A stretch of 64,000 nt of DNA, from positions 8,556,001 to 8,620,000 of the forward strand of contig CM121341.1 of assembly GCA_051530055.1 (NCBI GenBank). Direction: 5' to 3'. A model generated the notes under the pieces. It was given only the letters and a program-made list of their open reading frames with translations. It was not told where the DNA came from and searched no databases. This document shows, one piece after another, positions 45,296 through 56,723 of the stretch; position 1 is the stretch's first letter, and each line of letters begins with the position of its first letter. Origin of the DNA: Neoechinorhynchus agilis. Lineage: Eukaryota; Acanthocephala. The translations under genes and the position numbers were made by a program.

Positions 45296-48162
45296 TTAGA
45301 ACTTTAACTTTCTCTGATGCCTGATGGTACGCTTTCGTTTTCGTTCTCTATTGATTTGTTTAAAAAGGTAATAAAACTCAACACACTGTTGGACATTCTT
45401 GGTCACTATCTGTGTACGTTTTAAGCGGACGATTGAAACTTAAACTTAAAAGGGAAATTAAAATGCTTACCTTGTGTGCAATTGAAGAAAAGTCTTTATC
45501 GTGTAGAGTTAAAAGTCCAGCGAACGCCTGAATCTCAGTCTCGGTCCATTCGCAGTTCTCTTTTAATTTTTGAAGAAACTCAAAAGCATGAAAAACCTGC
45601 ATAGATTTTTACCTGGAAAGACGTAGTTCTTGATCGGCAAGACCTTGGGTGATCGATCAATCGAACCGTTTACCATCGCTAGTGTTGCACGGTACATGTC
45701 GCCATCACAGGCGTACAAGAGATAGAGGGCTAGTTCAATGTGGTAAGGACCGGCCACAAGGGAAGATGATGAGAAGTTTACATACTCGTCCACTAAATTG
45801 GAAATAGTTAGTACGTAGTTCGAGAAAAATAACCAACTTGCTTCTTCGCTCATGTCTTTTTCTTCCAAGATTAAATTATCCCACAACAAAATGTCTTCGG
45901 AATCATCGTCAACATTGAATTGATGCGGAACTACATCAGTTAAAGAGGCATTTTAAGGGAAAAACATCGATAATGATCTCAACGTTTTAGAGCTCAATAA
46001 CAAATGAGAAAGTTTTAAAAGAGTAGAGAACTCGATCATTAGACGGGAATGTATAATATGAAACGAATTTCTTAGTAACCCGTAATAAAATGGATATACT
46101 TTTAGACGAATACTAACTAAAGTCTTCTATTTTGGCTTGAAATGCTTCACCCACATTGATGTGACTAAATAGATGTTTAAGATCGATCTTTTTGATCAAA
46201 CTGGGTCTTACGGATAAACATCAGTCAATGGAGGTAAATCCAGTTCACTTGAATCTGTGATCAGTGTTTGGTGTTAAAACAAAGAAATAAAAACGCACTT
46301 TGCGATTGACTACTCGTCACATTATTGGCAGCGTTGTTGTTGTTATTGATATTACAATATAATCCGGTAGCCTTGCGTCGAGTGGCGAGGATTGGCGGTG
46401 GAGTATATGGCGGTACATTAGTATCGTTGGACGTATTAATCCAAGTGGGTGATCTAAGTTGACTGATTTTAGAAGACGCTGATTGTCTCCGTATGCTCTC
46501 AGGAGCGAAGGTAAAAACGATTGGTTGTTCACTAGAAACTGGTTCAGATTTATGGACTTTACAGTTTCGATCAGGTTCCTTGTCAACTTCGATGTCCGCA
46601 TGTACACTCAAATTGAGCAGACAATTGATCATCGATGACTCTTGTTCGCTTGTCTTCGGCTGTTCAGTGTCGACCGCTTTTTTTTGACTATGCTTCTTCA
46701 AGGACCCGGCTATTTTGTTCGAGTAACCGCCATGAAGTCTCATATGACCATATAAACCAGCCATGTTCTTGAACCGTTTTCGGCACATGGTGCATTGAAC
46801 GGGTTTAGGTTCCTCAAATGTAAAGACGGTCTTTGCCTGACCCGCAGACTCAGTCATTTTGATGAGCGAATTTATTATTCGCTTTTGGTCAACTTCATCG
46901 GCATCAAAAGAAACCTTTTGAACACTACCGGCAACGTTTACAAAAATGGAATCGATGACGGGTAGATAGTCACGAAGACTCGTGTTACCGTAGACTACTT
47001 GGGCCAGAATGTGTTGGTGTTGGCTTTCTATGTGTCGTTTCAGTGATCGGGAATCACAGTAGCTCTTATAGCATCCAGGAACTTTGCAGAAGAAAGGTTT
47101 GTTCATCAAATGAGTTAAGTGGTGGCCATTCCTACGGAAAAAGCTTTAGTTTAAAAGTCTACACAAAAAAACAGTGCACTCACAAATGATCTTGTCTTTT
47201 GAAAGATTTGTTACATTCCTTGCAGACGTACTTACGGTCTTTACTGTGAATCAGTCGATGCTTAGCCAGCGCACTTTTGCTTCCAAATACTTTGTTGCAA
47301 ATATCGCAGTTGTGTTGCCCTATACACACGCGTATGAAATGAAGAGCTAGAAAAGATTGAGAAAAATCGGGAGATACAAAAAGAGAATTGCATGTTTTTC
47401 ATCTTAAGTACCTTTATGGAATTGAGTTAAAAACAAAAAAGCACTCGTTTCTTCACTTAAACCGAGGGAAAAACAAATTTTTTGAAACATCAACCTGGCC
47501 AATAAGTAGTCCAAGAAACTGAGCTCGTGATAAATCTGGTAAAACAGGCAGTGGAAAGACTATAGCAGTCCTTAGGCAGCTGAATGATGCACACCGAGAC
47601 GGTGCCATGAATGATTTTCCAACTAATTTGAGTGTAGCGCTATTTAATCTTACTGGGATTATTCACATCTCTTTTTAAGACTCGTTTCAGATCACTTCAA
47701 ATTCTGTAACTCACTGTTTGGTGTATGGTGTTGCGGTTGGCTATCACCATTATTGTCTGAGCCGCAATTGAGTTCATTATCGTTTATTAGGAGAGGAATT
47801 TCTCCCATTCTGTACTGCATTTGATTTGAAAAAGGTTGTTGAACCATCATTTGATGATGGTGAATGATGTTCTGATGTTCAATTGACGGTGGTGGTGGTG
47901 GAAAAGGATTAGTGTTGGGATGTATAATCCAATTGTTAGTTTTGGCACCAGATGGCGATGCAGCACTCGTGGTCGTCATCATCATCATCAAAGAGTGTCG
48001 CCAATGATGTATTGAACAGTTTTGAGTGATGGTTGCTCCTAGATTTGCTTCACCACCACCACCAATCGATTTGGCACAACCACACTCTTGTTGTGGTTCA
48101 TTGTGTTTGCAGAATGCAGACGTGAACAGAGATTCCGTTCCAGCGTTAGGTGACGTTGGCAT
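45296..48162 (-). CDS. Zinc-finger/ELM2/SANT corepressor-type protein, nine exons
   Basis: Exons on the minus strand: 48162-47715, 47319-47184, 47131-46299, 46254-46212, 46164-46118, 45930-45838, 45792-45644, 45596-45471, 45409-45296. Introns are 395, 52, 44, 47, 187, 45, 47 and 61 nt, all GT-AG, and phases agree throughout, giving 662 residues. The N-terminus is rich in H, M, P and N. Four C2H2 fingers follow (CDICNKVF, CKECNKSFKRQDH, CKVPGCYKSYC, CTMCRKRFKNMAGLYGHM). The ELM2 domain (about 488-580) begins HINVGEAFQAKIEDF and includes IELALYLLYACDGDM. The SANT domain reads CEWTETEIQAF, DKDFSSIAHK and KNVQQCVEFYYLFK. A basic tail ends the protein. ELM2-SANT recruits histone deacetylases; the layout resembles TRERF1/ZNF541/MIDEAS. 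The 45597-45643 donor (GTCTTG) is the least certain, and an upstream first exon is possible. Confidence 0.8.
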
Positions 48163-48467
48163 ATCGTACACACCTGGATCCAGGATTTCACAAAGAGTGA
48201 TCGGTACAATTTCTAGGGATCCAACGATTATTACAAAGTTCTTCTTCGAGGTCTATAGCTGAGTGATCTCGCTTTATGTCGTGCGCGTACCCCGTCAATG
48301 CTGCTTTTTTCCACACACACACCGTCTGTGTGCTGAGACGCTTGATGCTACACGTCTTTCATTCGTGTTCTACACGAGTGCTGCCGCTCAATCCGCTCGA
48401 GAGCACACAGGGATTTCGAGAAAGTCGATACAAATGAAGGCTCAAACGTGTCCCTCGAATATCTGGT

Positions 48468-48483
48468 GGCCCTTAAGAGGGCC
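48468..48483 (-). terminator. Histone 3' stem-loop
   Basis: On the minus strand GGCCCT-CTTA-AGGGCC followed by ACCA, 34 bases after the H1 stop codon. This is the replication-dependent histone mRNA 3' end signal recognised by SLBP: a six-pair stem, four-base loop and ACCA tail. Confidence 0.9.
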
Positions 48484-48517
48484 TATAAATCCACAATTCA
48501 GCACACACACTGAACAC

Positions 48518-49051
48518 CTAGACAACCTTAGAAGCCTTCTTGGATGTCTTCTTTTTGCTACCCACTGACTTACGGACTTTAGCCTTTTTCACAGCAGACG
48601 GTTTCCGAGCGCCCTTAGCCTGTCCCTTCTTCGTCGTCGTCGATGCAGGAACACGCTTCTTTGTACTCTGTTTTCGAGGAACCGATTTCTTCGGATAACC
48701 ACCACCACCCTTGCCAACTGTTGCATTCGTAAACGTGCCTTGAGCACCATTGACGGATTTGCTCCTTACACTGCGCGTAATCGTACCGTCTTTAAGCATG
48801 TTCCTAAGACCAACTTTTAGACGACCATTAATCGATTGACAACTACGATCGGGTTTATAAGTCGCCATTATGTAATTAAGAATCGCTTGACGACTCTTCC
48901 CAACCTTGTCCTGACCAATCGCCTCCACAATCAATGCTCTCATCGGTTTGAGCGGAGTCTTCGGTGCAGCAATCTTACGACGAGGTTTGGCCGGTTTCAC
49001 GGACCGAAGCTTTGGTGTACCAGGCGGCTTGGGTTCAGCTGTTGTTGCCAT
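48518..49051 (-). CDS. Linker histone H1
   Basis: A 177-residue protein starting MATTAEPKPPGTPKLRS. The winged-helix globular domain runs from about residue 34 to 110 (MRALIVEAIGQDKVGKSRQA, then SINGRLKVGLRNMLKDGTI), followed by a lysine/alanine-rich tail with KKASKVV at the end. It binds linker DNA and compacts chromatin. An in-frame ATG exists at 49135, but a TATA-like box lies between them at 49127-49121 and a CCAAT box at 49161-49157, which favours 49051. The stem-loop after the stop marks a replication-dependent gene. No core histone gene is near, so it stands alone. Confidence 0.93.
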   Translation of the reverse strand: MATTAEPKPPGTPKLRSVKPAKPRRKIAAPKTPLKPMRALIVEAIGQDKVGKSRQAILNYIMATYKPDRSCQSINGRLKVGLRNMLKDGTITRSVRSKSVNGAQGTFTNATVGKGGGGYPKKSVPRKQSTKKRVPASTTTKKGQAKGARKPSAVKKAKVRKSVGSKKKTSKKASKVV

Positions 49052-49120
49052 CGCTTTTGAGTGTGTGCGTGATGCTAAAAAGGTGGAGCACTGGCCGTGC
49101 CTCTTAGGTACTCGGAATTG

Positions 49121-49161
49121 ATTTATGAATTCCATAGCATCATTACTCTGTTTCCTATTGG
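49121..49161 (-). promoter_or_regulatory. Histone H1 promoter elements
   Basis: On the minus strand GGGCCAATAGG contains CCAAT at 49161-49157, and CATAAAT at 49127-49121 acts as a TATA-like box about 34 bases further on. A start near 49095 would give a leader of about 44 nt. Confidence 0.6.
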
Positions 49162-49199
49162 CCCGCTAACATAAAAGTGTGCTTGTCGTAGTTGTGCCG

Positions 49200-52100
49200 C
49201 CAACGCAGTTTTTTTTCGGTCAAACAAGTGAACCGATTTTTCACTTTAATCCAAAATGAAAACGGAGACACAAAATGAAATACAACCATTCGGTGGATTT
49301 TAGAAAGTTCCTATACTGACACACAAAATTGTAAAAATCACTTCTCTTTAAAACACGAAATGTGATTTTGCTTACATTCCGTTTTAATGAGGCAAATTAA
49401 CATTGGAAAGTTATTTAGCTTGTTTTTTTTTGAAAAAAACTCTACACATACAAATGAGACAAATACCGGATTCCACTGAAAACAAATCCCTCAAATGTCA
49501 AAACTGCGAGAAACATACAAAATGAGACAAAATGTTAAAATCGTTTTCTCTAAGGTTTCACGTATCAAATCTGGTTACTTGACAAAATAAAAAATCGAAT
49601 GGGTAAAAGTTTAAAAAATAAATAGAATCCTTAGTGGAATTAAAAGCGGAGGGCATGAGAGATCAGTAAAAAATCAAAATGTGCATTTTAGCAGCGGCAA
49701 AAAAAGTTACTAGATATTCCAATAGAACCATCGACTACTAGAACATTTAATCCATTGATGGACAGCAAGCGTTTAACAGTCTCGAATAAATCGAAAAGGT
49801 AAGATTAGCACTGAAAATGATTATGGAGAATATAATGAAGTTCGAACCACTCTTCTATGTTAATGTAAATTACGCGGAAAGTGGAATCGTGCATGCTAAG
49901 TTGCTTGCGGAACATTCGGATGAAAGTGTAATTTCTCTGGTGATAAAGATTCGAGATGATGCCATAGAGAGAATTCAGGCGTGCTTTACGGGTATTTTCG
50001 GCATTAAAAAACTCTAGAGATATAGAAGGTGTGATTTAGGTCTTCACGCGGTTAATAAACCTCACATATCGACATCTAGAGATACTATTTAATGTGAGAT
50101 TAATAAAGCGGTGAAACGTTTCCAATCGATTGTGCCTTCAACGATCAACTGAAATTATAAGCATGATAAAGAGGGTTGTAAAACGGCGAAATTTTATTGC
50201 AGAATCAAGCGAAAGTCGTATTTTTTTACATATGCAAAAAATTTAATGAAAAATAAGAATGGAGGCGAGTTTGATCTTTGATTCGTGCAGAATTGCTATT
50301 TTAACTGAATGGATTATATGTTAAGGAAAATACAAAAATTGGTAGCGAAGAAGATAGCTGAATCGAGGTAGTAATGGTCAATCCTTGCTTGGAGACGCAC
50401 TTCATCTTTAATATGCAATAGAGTTCATCACCATATCTTTCGAACGAATCGGTGAGCTATTGAATCAGATACATACAGATTTATGATATCTTGGTACTTA
50501 TATTCTTTGCAGCTACAAGTTTATGCCCTCGGGTTTACAACCGTTTTAAATTAATGAGCAAAAGCGCTACAACAATATCTAATGCTACGCTGCTAGTTTT
50601 CAACCGAAGAGAGTGTACGAGAAAATAGCGACTAATTAGGCGTCCTAAATCTCATTGTTTACAATGCAATTGTAAACAATGAGATTTAGCCAAGCTCTTA
50701 AGTCTTTTTAATTCTAACTTTGTACCTAGAAATTGTGATCGATCTCGGCTAATGGACGTTAATGACGGAATCGATGCTTTACACCAATGCAATTGAACAA
50801 CGCAACTTTAAAATAAAGTGTTGGTCTCCATCGATATTCTAATCGTAGCATTCAAACGCTGTGTCCGTGCATTTGTGATCCCCGTAAAGTGATTAAACAT
50901 TGATCTATTGAAAGGCTATGGTTGTTTGGTGAATAATAAAAATTCATTTGCACTTAAAAAGTATTTCATTCCAATATGATAGCAAATGAAGTTTCGTCAA
51001 TTCCATTTATATTCATTGTAGATTTACATTTTTCCAAGTTGATTTTTAATCCTCTAGTTTGTGATACGTTTCCACGGTTAGCTACGGGGGTGCTTTCTTG
51101 ATTGTTTACCTGTTGAAGATCTTTTCGGCAATTTCGGCACACATTATGTCGTCCAGCAACTGTTTTTACCAGCATCTATTGATTTGTGCGATATTTTGCA
51201 CTTTTAAATTCGTCACAATGAAAAACTTAGAAAGTATATTGGTTAATTTGGAGGCTTCGTCTTATTGTTTGATTAGATCTCAAAGTATTCATCACTTAAA
51301 GACGTTGAATAACATATTCAAATTTTTCGAAGATGCAAAAATAGCATTCAGTCCTTGAGAAGCAAATTATGGATTTGTACTCGGATACCCTTTCGTTGAC
51401 ATTTCTGGACGGTATTATGAATGCTCGTTTCCTTCGGAAATATGATGGAAAGTGAGACAACTAAGCTGGATAAGAACATTGTAAATCTCTAAGGGGGTAT
51501 AGCCTAAGATATAAGCACGAAATATTTACCTTGAAACATCTTTACCCAACGATGCAGAATAAAAATTTGTGCTGCATGTTTTTCCTAGCCGATTCACCTC
51601 AATTGGTGTCCAAACATTAAAATCATATTCTGAAAAGGTTTATAGTTTGAGTGTACTGGAAAACGACTCGTGGAACACCAATTATCTCGATTTAAGCGAG
51701 GGCGAGTACCACTCAGTTTCTCACACTTGTCACTGCCCGACATCGTATTGCATCATTTTCCTTCCATAATGAAAATCTGTTCGACTATTAATTGGTAGCG
51801 GAAAAAAACCCCTTAAGCGACAATCAAAAGGCATTCGTACTCTCGAGTAGTCAATACCAATGAATCTTTGAACACAAAATGTACACCTACACAACAATTG
51901 TCATCGTGAACAATATTTACGAAATATTCCAATGGTACCCAGAGTCGACTTACACTCCAAAAATGTACTTTCCTTTGGCATCTCCAATGTTGACTTTGAT
52001 TATGGTATCGCCAACGGCAGACAATGTTTACTTATTCGGCAACGAATAAAAATCTGAAACACATCTCTGGTAACGTTTTTGTTTCGGGTTTATAAAAAAA

Positions 52101-53280
52101 GTTCACACGTTTCCGAATGCGCCAACTTGAGTATCCTAAATTTAATCAATTATTTAAAAAAAATCAGATCTGAATTCTAATTTATACTATTTTGGGCGCC
52201 GAAAATTAAAAATCGGCAGTTTTCGTAAATATTTATGATCACATATTAAGACTGCAAATTAGATCGTAAGACGTTGAAAGATGTAATTAGTGAGAATAAA
52301 GTTAGCGAATAAAAAATTAGATGCGTCTGAGTTGAAACATTCACTAGCAAGATTACTAAACAGTATTATGGTGCCTAACAATATTAATCCCCCCCCAAAG
52401 ATTAATATTCGGAAGTTTACAAATCATTATTGTTAAAATAAACAATATTTAAAATTTTATCGCGATTAAAAAATGTCACATATTCTTAAAGGAATTGCTT
52501 TTAAAATCGACAACGGATAAATGCAATAAAAAATTTAAAGGTCTTTGAAAACATTTTTTACTTTTAATGATCGAAATTTTTTAGCGCTTCTAAATCAAAT
52601 TTTTTCTTGAATAATTTTCTCTTGAGTCATGCTTAAAAGAGCTGAAGTAGTTTATGATTTCATTTCCGTCGTCGGCCCGCAACATGCACGAAATCTGACA
52701 CTAAATCAGTCTTTACTTCAGTGACGTTCCACGTTCTCCTTTTCTGGCTAATTTCGAACGCACTCGATTCTCCCTTTTTCATAGACTGCCTCTCGCTTAA
52801 GTCAAGATGGCAACTGTGACTGATTCCGGAACAATAAAATAACTCATTTTTAACAGCTGCGATGCCATTTTGGCTAGATAATGTGTCGTCGAGTAGTCAG
52901 AGACGTCTAGTGTTGCTGCTGATGATGATGATGAGAATAGTGAACGGGTATTTTTTCCAAAATTGTGCCCTTCGATTTTTTTTTCAAAATTATCTGAACA
53001 AAAAAATCGTGTAATTTCACGGGGGTGAGGTGGAAGCGAGAGAGTCTGTAATAGGATAGAATAATAAGAAGGAAGCGATAAGCCGTATAACACGTTTTTC
53101 ATGGAGGAACGCGTTCCCTTTTTTTATTCTGCGTTCGTAGGGAGTTTTTACACTAAGAACTCAAGGAGACGCCTTCTTCTTTTTTATCCCTGTGGCAAAA
53201 TCTATCCGAGCGCGCACTGATAGACTAACGGAGAGTTGGTCGGAATCGTTCCCGAATAGGATTTTTCACGTGGCACGGAA
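49200..53280. other. Long intergenic region, no convincing gene
   Basis: AT-rich. A 66-codon ATG frame at 49817-50017 and others at 51098 and 51569 show no recognisable domain. Contains the palindrome at 50645-50689, a run of nine C near 52390, and a short TGA/GAT repeat near 52922. The phrase AAAATGAGACA recurs loosely between 49250 and 49530. Confidence 0.45.
50645..50689. repeat. Perfect 45-bp palindrome
   Basis: Arms of 21 bases (CTAAATCTCATTGTTTACAAT and inverse would each exceed the fold threshold) around a GCA loop. With TA at each edge it could be a tiny TA-flanked inverted-repeat element. Confidence 0.9.
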
Positions 53281-53322
53281 CTGTGCTCTTTGGGATCAAA
53301 TGAGCGCGTGATGAAAGCGAAA

Positions 53323-53421
53323 ATGTTAAAAGTCACCGTGGATCAGATTTCCCTTCTCGTATTTTTAGAATATATCTGTGTTCAATGTTACAGCACGGTG
53401 ACAGGAGACTTTTTGACGATC
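53323..53421 (+). CDS. Possible first exon of a secreted or membrane protein
   Basis: ATG at 53323 opens a 33-codon stretch with a hydrophobic core (QISLLVFLEYICVQC) resembling a signal peptide, and it ends ...DFLTI at a strong GTAAGT donor (53422). A good acceptor, TTTTTATTGCCATTAG, ends at 53546. The following exon could not be settled: the nearest frame soon stops. It may belong to the gene at 54091 or be chance. Confidence 0.3.
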
Positions 53422-54090
53422 GTAAGTATGACATTTCCCTCGAGGTCTTTAGTGTTTTTTATGTTAGAGAACTCTTTGACGGAGGTCTCCATGAGTGCTT
53501 AAAAAATTAGGCCACTACTGAAGACCTTCTTTTTATTGCCATTAGGTAAGATGTTGTAGAGGATGTCCTCAAGGGTAGAGGAGAACGGCATGACTAATCG
53601 CACACCAAAGCACCCATAGACACGCCACCAAGCCTGTGTAATTGACTGACAATGGGGAAGTAGTTGTAGGCTTCCTGGTTGTTTATAGAGGTCGACCATC
53701 TGACAAATAGATAATCTCTTGTTCGCTTAGCTAAATGGTTTTCGTTCTATCCATCTAAGGTAAAAAATAATTGATAAAAAAAGCTTCCAAAAAGCAACCA
53801 TTGTTTCGGTCTCTGAATTTCCTCTCTTCAATTACGCCATTTCTTTGCATACACTCCCCGATTGTGCACATCGATCGCCCGCATCGTGTTCTGTTAGGTT
53901 TTCAGACCATGAATACAGTGCCACCGCCGCCGTTCGTTTAGAATCAATCAATTGTAATAGTCAACTGCAGCAGTCGCATTGTCACGGTAGTTGTCCTAAT
54001 CTAACGTGTGACCGGTCATTGGTCAACACTTGTCCACAATTTACCAACCAATTGTCTATATTCTATCGTCTTCAATTCGGACTTTGTCCA

Positions 54091-55800
54091 ATGGAACCTG
54101 CCATTTTGGATGAGGTGAATGAACTGATCAACAATGTTCTAAATCAATTGGAAAGCTTCGAATTGCACAGAAGTGTGCAAGAAGTGGGTTGTAATCGCTC
54201 TGACAGCCGTTCTGATATCGAAAGTAAGACGGAACAACATATTTCGCCATTCCCGCTCAACCGCAATGATGATAACTCACAACTGTCATATAGTTTCTCC
54301 TCGATGAATCAGTCGTTGTTACACACACAAACTCCCTACTCCGCCAAACATCCTCTAATTCGCGTTTGTAACCGGAAACTAATGGATCCCTCAGAGTCCA
54401 TTAATTACCAGGAATTTACACTTGAAGTTGTCAGCGACGATGACGAACCTCTGGTCAGTGACAAGGATGATTTGGCGGAGTTGAACGTAGAAGACAGCAA
54501 TGAAGAAAAGAAGCAACGAGAAGGGAAAAGGAAATTCGAGAAACCCAAAATCAACGTTGATGATCCTTTGTTAAAAGGTTTTGAAGCTGCACTAAGTAGA
54601 ATTGTGGAAAAGAATGGACTTAACGGTCATACTGAGAGTAATGGAGCCTTTGAATCTGAAGACGCAAATGAGTCAGATCCAATCACCAAAAGAGCTTTAG
54701 AAAGATTAGAAGCTAGGTTTAAAGAAGTCACGTCCGCTTCAACAAATGCCAACGATCCATTTGCTGGTTGCAGCACATACTGGACATCATGGCCCAAACG
54801 AACTCCTGTTATTATACCGGCGGACATCGCGAAAGCTAAAGCTGATTCAGAAGTAAGAACGAGCAGGTCGCCAAGTGACCACAATGAAATCGATGAGAAG
54901 GTAGAGCTTGATTTAGTGAATGATGTTGATAAAGCGATAACTGAAGTGGGTAATGGAGATTCAGGGAACACGTTCGATCAGATTGTTTGTGATGGCGATA
55001 AAAAAGAAGAAAAGGACGATGAGGAGACGAAATCACGGCCTATTCCAATATCGATTTCACCAAAACCTTTGAATAGAACATGCACTTCTCCTAGTTCACA
55101 ACAGCCCCCTTTTACTGAACTGGAAATCCAAATAGATGAAGATCCTTCGCCGAGAACCGTCCCAATAAAAATAATGGGCGATAAGAGGCGTTCACTAGAA
55201 GTGAAAGATTATCTCTCACGTCTTAATCTTCCAACGGACTCGTGCAGAGAATATGATCGATACAGAGAACCTAGTGAGCCCACGTCTTATTCCAACGCCT
55301 TGGAAAATCGTCTTAGACTAACTCAAAGACGACCACTCAATGTGAACAGAAATAAAACGAACGTAGCATCTCATGAACCGTTTTCAACTCTTCCATACAA
55401 TTCATCAGTTGCATCTTCGTGGAGGTTAACACCCAGTCGACTTGGCACCGGTGCATTAGGCCAGAAGGCGATTGATAGGTACGAGCGGAGTGTTGGTTTA
55501 GATTCAGGATATGGATATAAGCGGCAGGACCGTTCAGTGGCTGATTATAGTAATATAGAAGATCCCGTTATTAGGAGAGCGTTAATGAGGCTTGATAGTC
55601 AATTGAGTCAATCTTCAGCTATGGTATCACCTCTTTCAATCGTCACTCCATCGAACACCTATTTCCAGCGAAGCACTTCCCCACTCGGATACGCTGTGAG
55701 TGGGACGAGTGAACCTACATCGCCGAACTTTATTCATCGAATTTCCAAGTCACCCCTTAAGATGCCGAGAGTGTTCATTCGAAAGGGATATAGACATTAA
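54091..55800 (+). CDS. Unrecognised protein with a repeated DP-xx-R/K-ALxRL motif
   Basis: A 569-residue product if started at ATG 54091 (MEPAILDEVNELINN); the frame is open without ATG back to about 53764, so an upstream exon is possible. It is mostly disordered: an acidic stretch near 54430-54500 and a Ser/Pro/Arg-rich second half. Three related blocks start at 54562 (DPLLKGFEAALSRI), 54676 (DPITKRALERLEARF) and 55561 (DPVIRRALMRLDSQL), each an amphipathic helix after DP. The C-terminus is basic (SPLKMPRVFIRKGYRH). The blocks suggest a scaffold with repeated docking helices. No family recognised. Confidence 0.7.
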   Translation: MEPAILDEVNELINNVLNQLESFELHRSVQEVGCNRSDSRSDIESKTEQHISPFPLNRNDDNSQLSYSFSSMNQSLLHTQTPYSAKHPLIRVCNRKLMDPSESINYQEFTLEVVSDDDEPLVSDKDDLAELNVEDSNEEKKQREGKRKFEKPKINVDDPLLKGFEAALSRIVEKNGLNGHTESNGAFESEDANESDPITKRALERLEARFKEVTSASTNANDPFAGCSTYWTSWPKRTPVIIPADIAKAKADSEVRTSRSPSDHNEIDEKVELDLVNDVDKAITEVGNGDSGNTFDQIVCDGDKKEEKDDEETKSRPIPISISPKPLNRTCTSPSSQQPPFTELEIQIDEDPSPRTVPIKIMGDKRRSLEVKDYLSRLNLPTDSCREYDRYREPSEPTSYSNALENRLRLTQRRPLNVNRNKTNVASHEPFSTLPYNSSVASSWRLTPSRLGTGALGQKAIDRYERSVGLDSGYGYKRQDRSVADYSNIEDPVIRRALMRLDSQLSQSSAMVSPLSIVTPSNTYFQRSTSPLGYAVSGTSEPTSPNFIHRISKSPLKMPRVFIRKGYRH

Positions 55801-56631
55801 TAATACTTTAGATAAAGCGTACATTGCACTTATGTAACGAAAGCGCAGACGAGTTCATAGTGTTCTTCGCAAGGAAAAGATATAGTTTGCGAACCTCCGA
55901 ACTTTATAATGCTATTCTTGGGATTTAAATTAGTACCCAACAACCCAAGATCTAAGCAGTGACACTTATATACAATTTGAATCCTTAGGCCTTTAAATAT
56001 GAATACTACAAACCACATTCTAAAGTGCATTTATCCTTGCCAATGATCAGCGACACATCCATGGAGTACGGGTAATCCTTAACGGGTTTAATTGCAGAGA
56101 TTTTAGCTCCATTGTTGAATTAATTCACTTGTACAGTTTTCCAATTGAATCACAAAGTATTCGCAAACTGAAATGCGTCGTAAAGTTGTCCTGATGAAAT
56201 TTCTTAAGTAACGCTACATGTATTTTTGTATGTACCGAAATGTCAAATTCGAGTTTGTATCCTCAATATTATCCATAATGGAATCGCAATTTAACTTGCT
56301 CCACGTAGGAAAGCCGATCTTGCGCTCGCATTTCCACAATCCTCTATTTTTCTATTTTGTAATCAACTAAGAATTCCGCTTTGTAGTTGTCAACGACGCT
56401 TCCTATGAGTCATCTACGTTCATCTTTTTAGACATTAAAAAGTCGATAAGCTTCAGAAGTGGATCATTAAGGTTATATAATATTAGCACCTCTCTTTAAA
56501 AAAGAAAGGTTTTCACTTTTACTCAGACGTACACTAAATTCCGTAAAACTAACAAAATACTCCATGTCGTTTTAAGCGTTAAAATACGTTCCTTGTAACA
56601 AACGCGCATTTTTTGCCGAGATAACACTGAA
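55801..56631. other. Intergenic, no recognisable gene
   Basis: Nothing recognised. Confidence 0.5.
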
Positions 56632-56723
56632 ATGAACATTTTCGACTTAGTCAGACGGACGACCGATCACTATACGCGAGAAGAAGTGCTTCTCGCAATC
56701 TGGGATCAACTGATGAACGTCAG

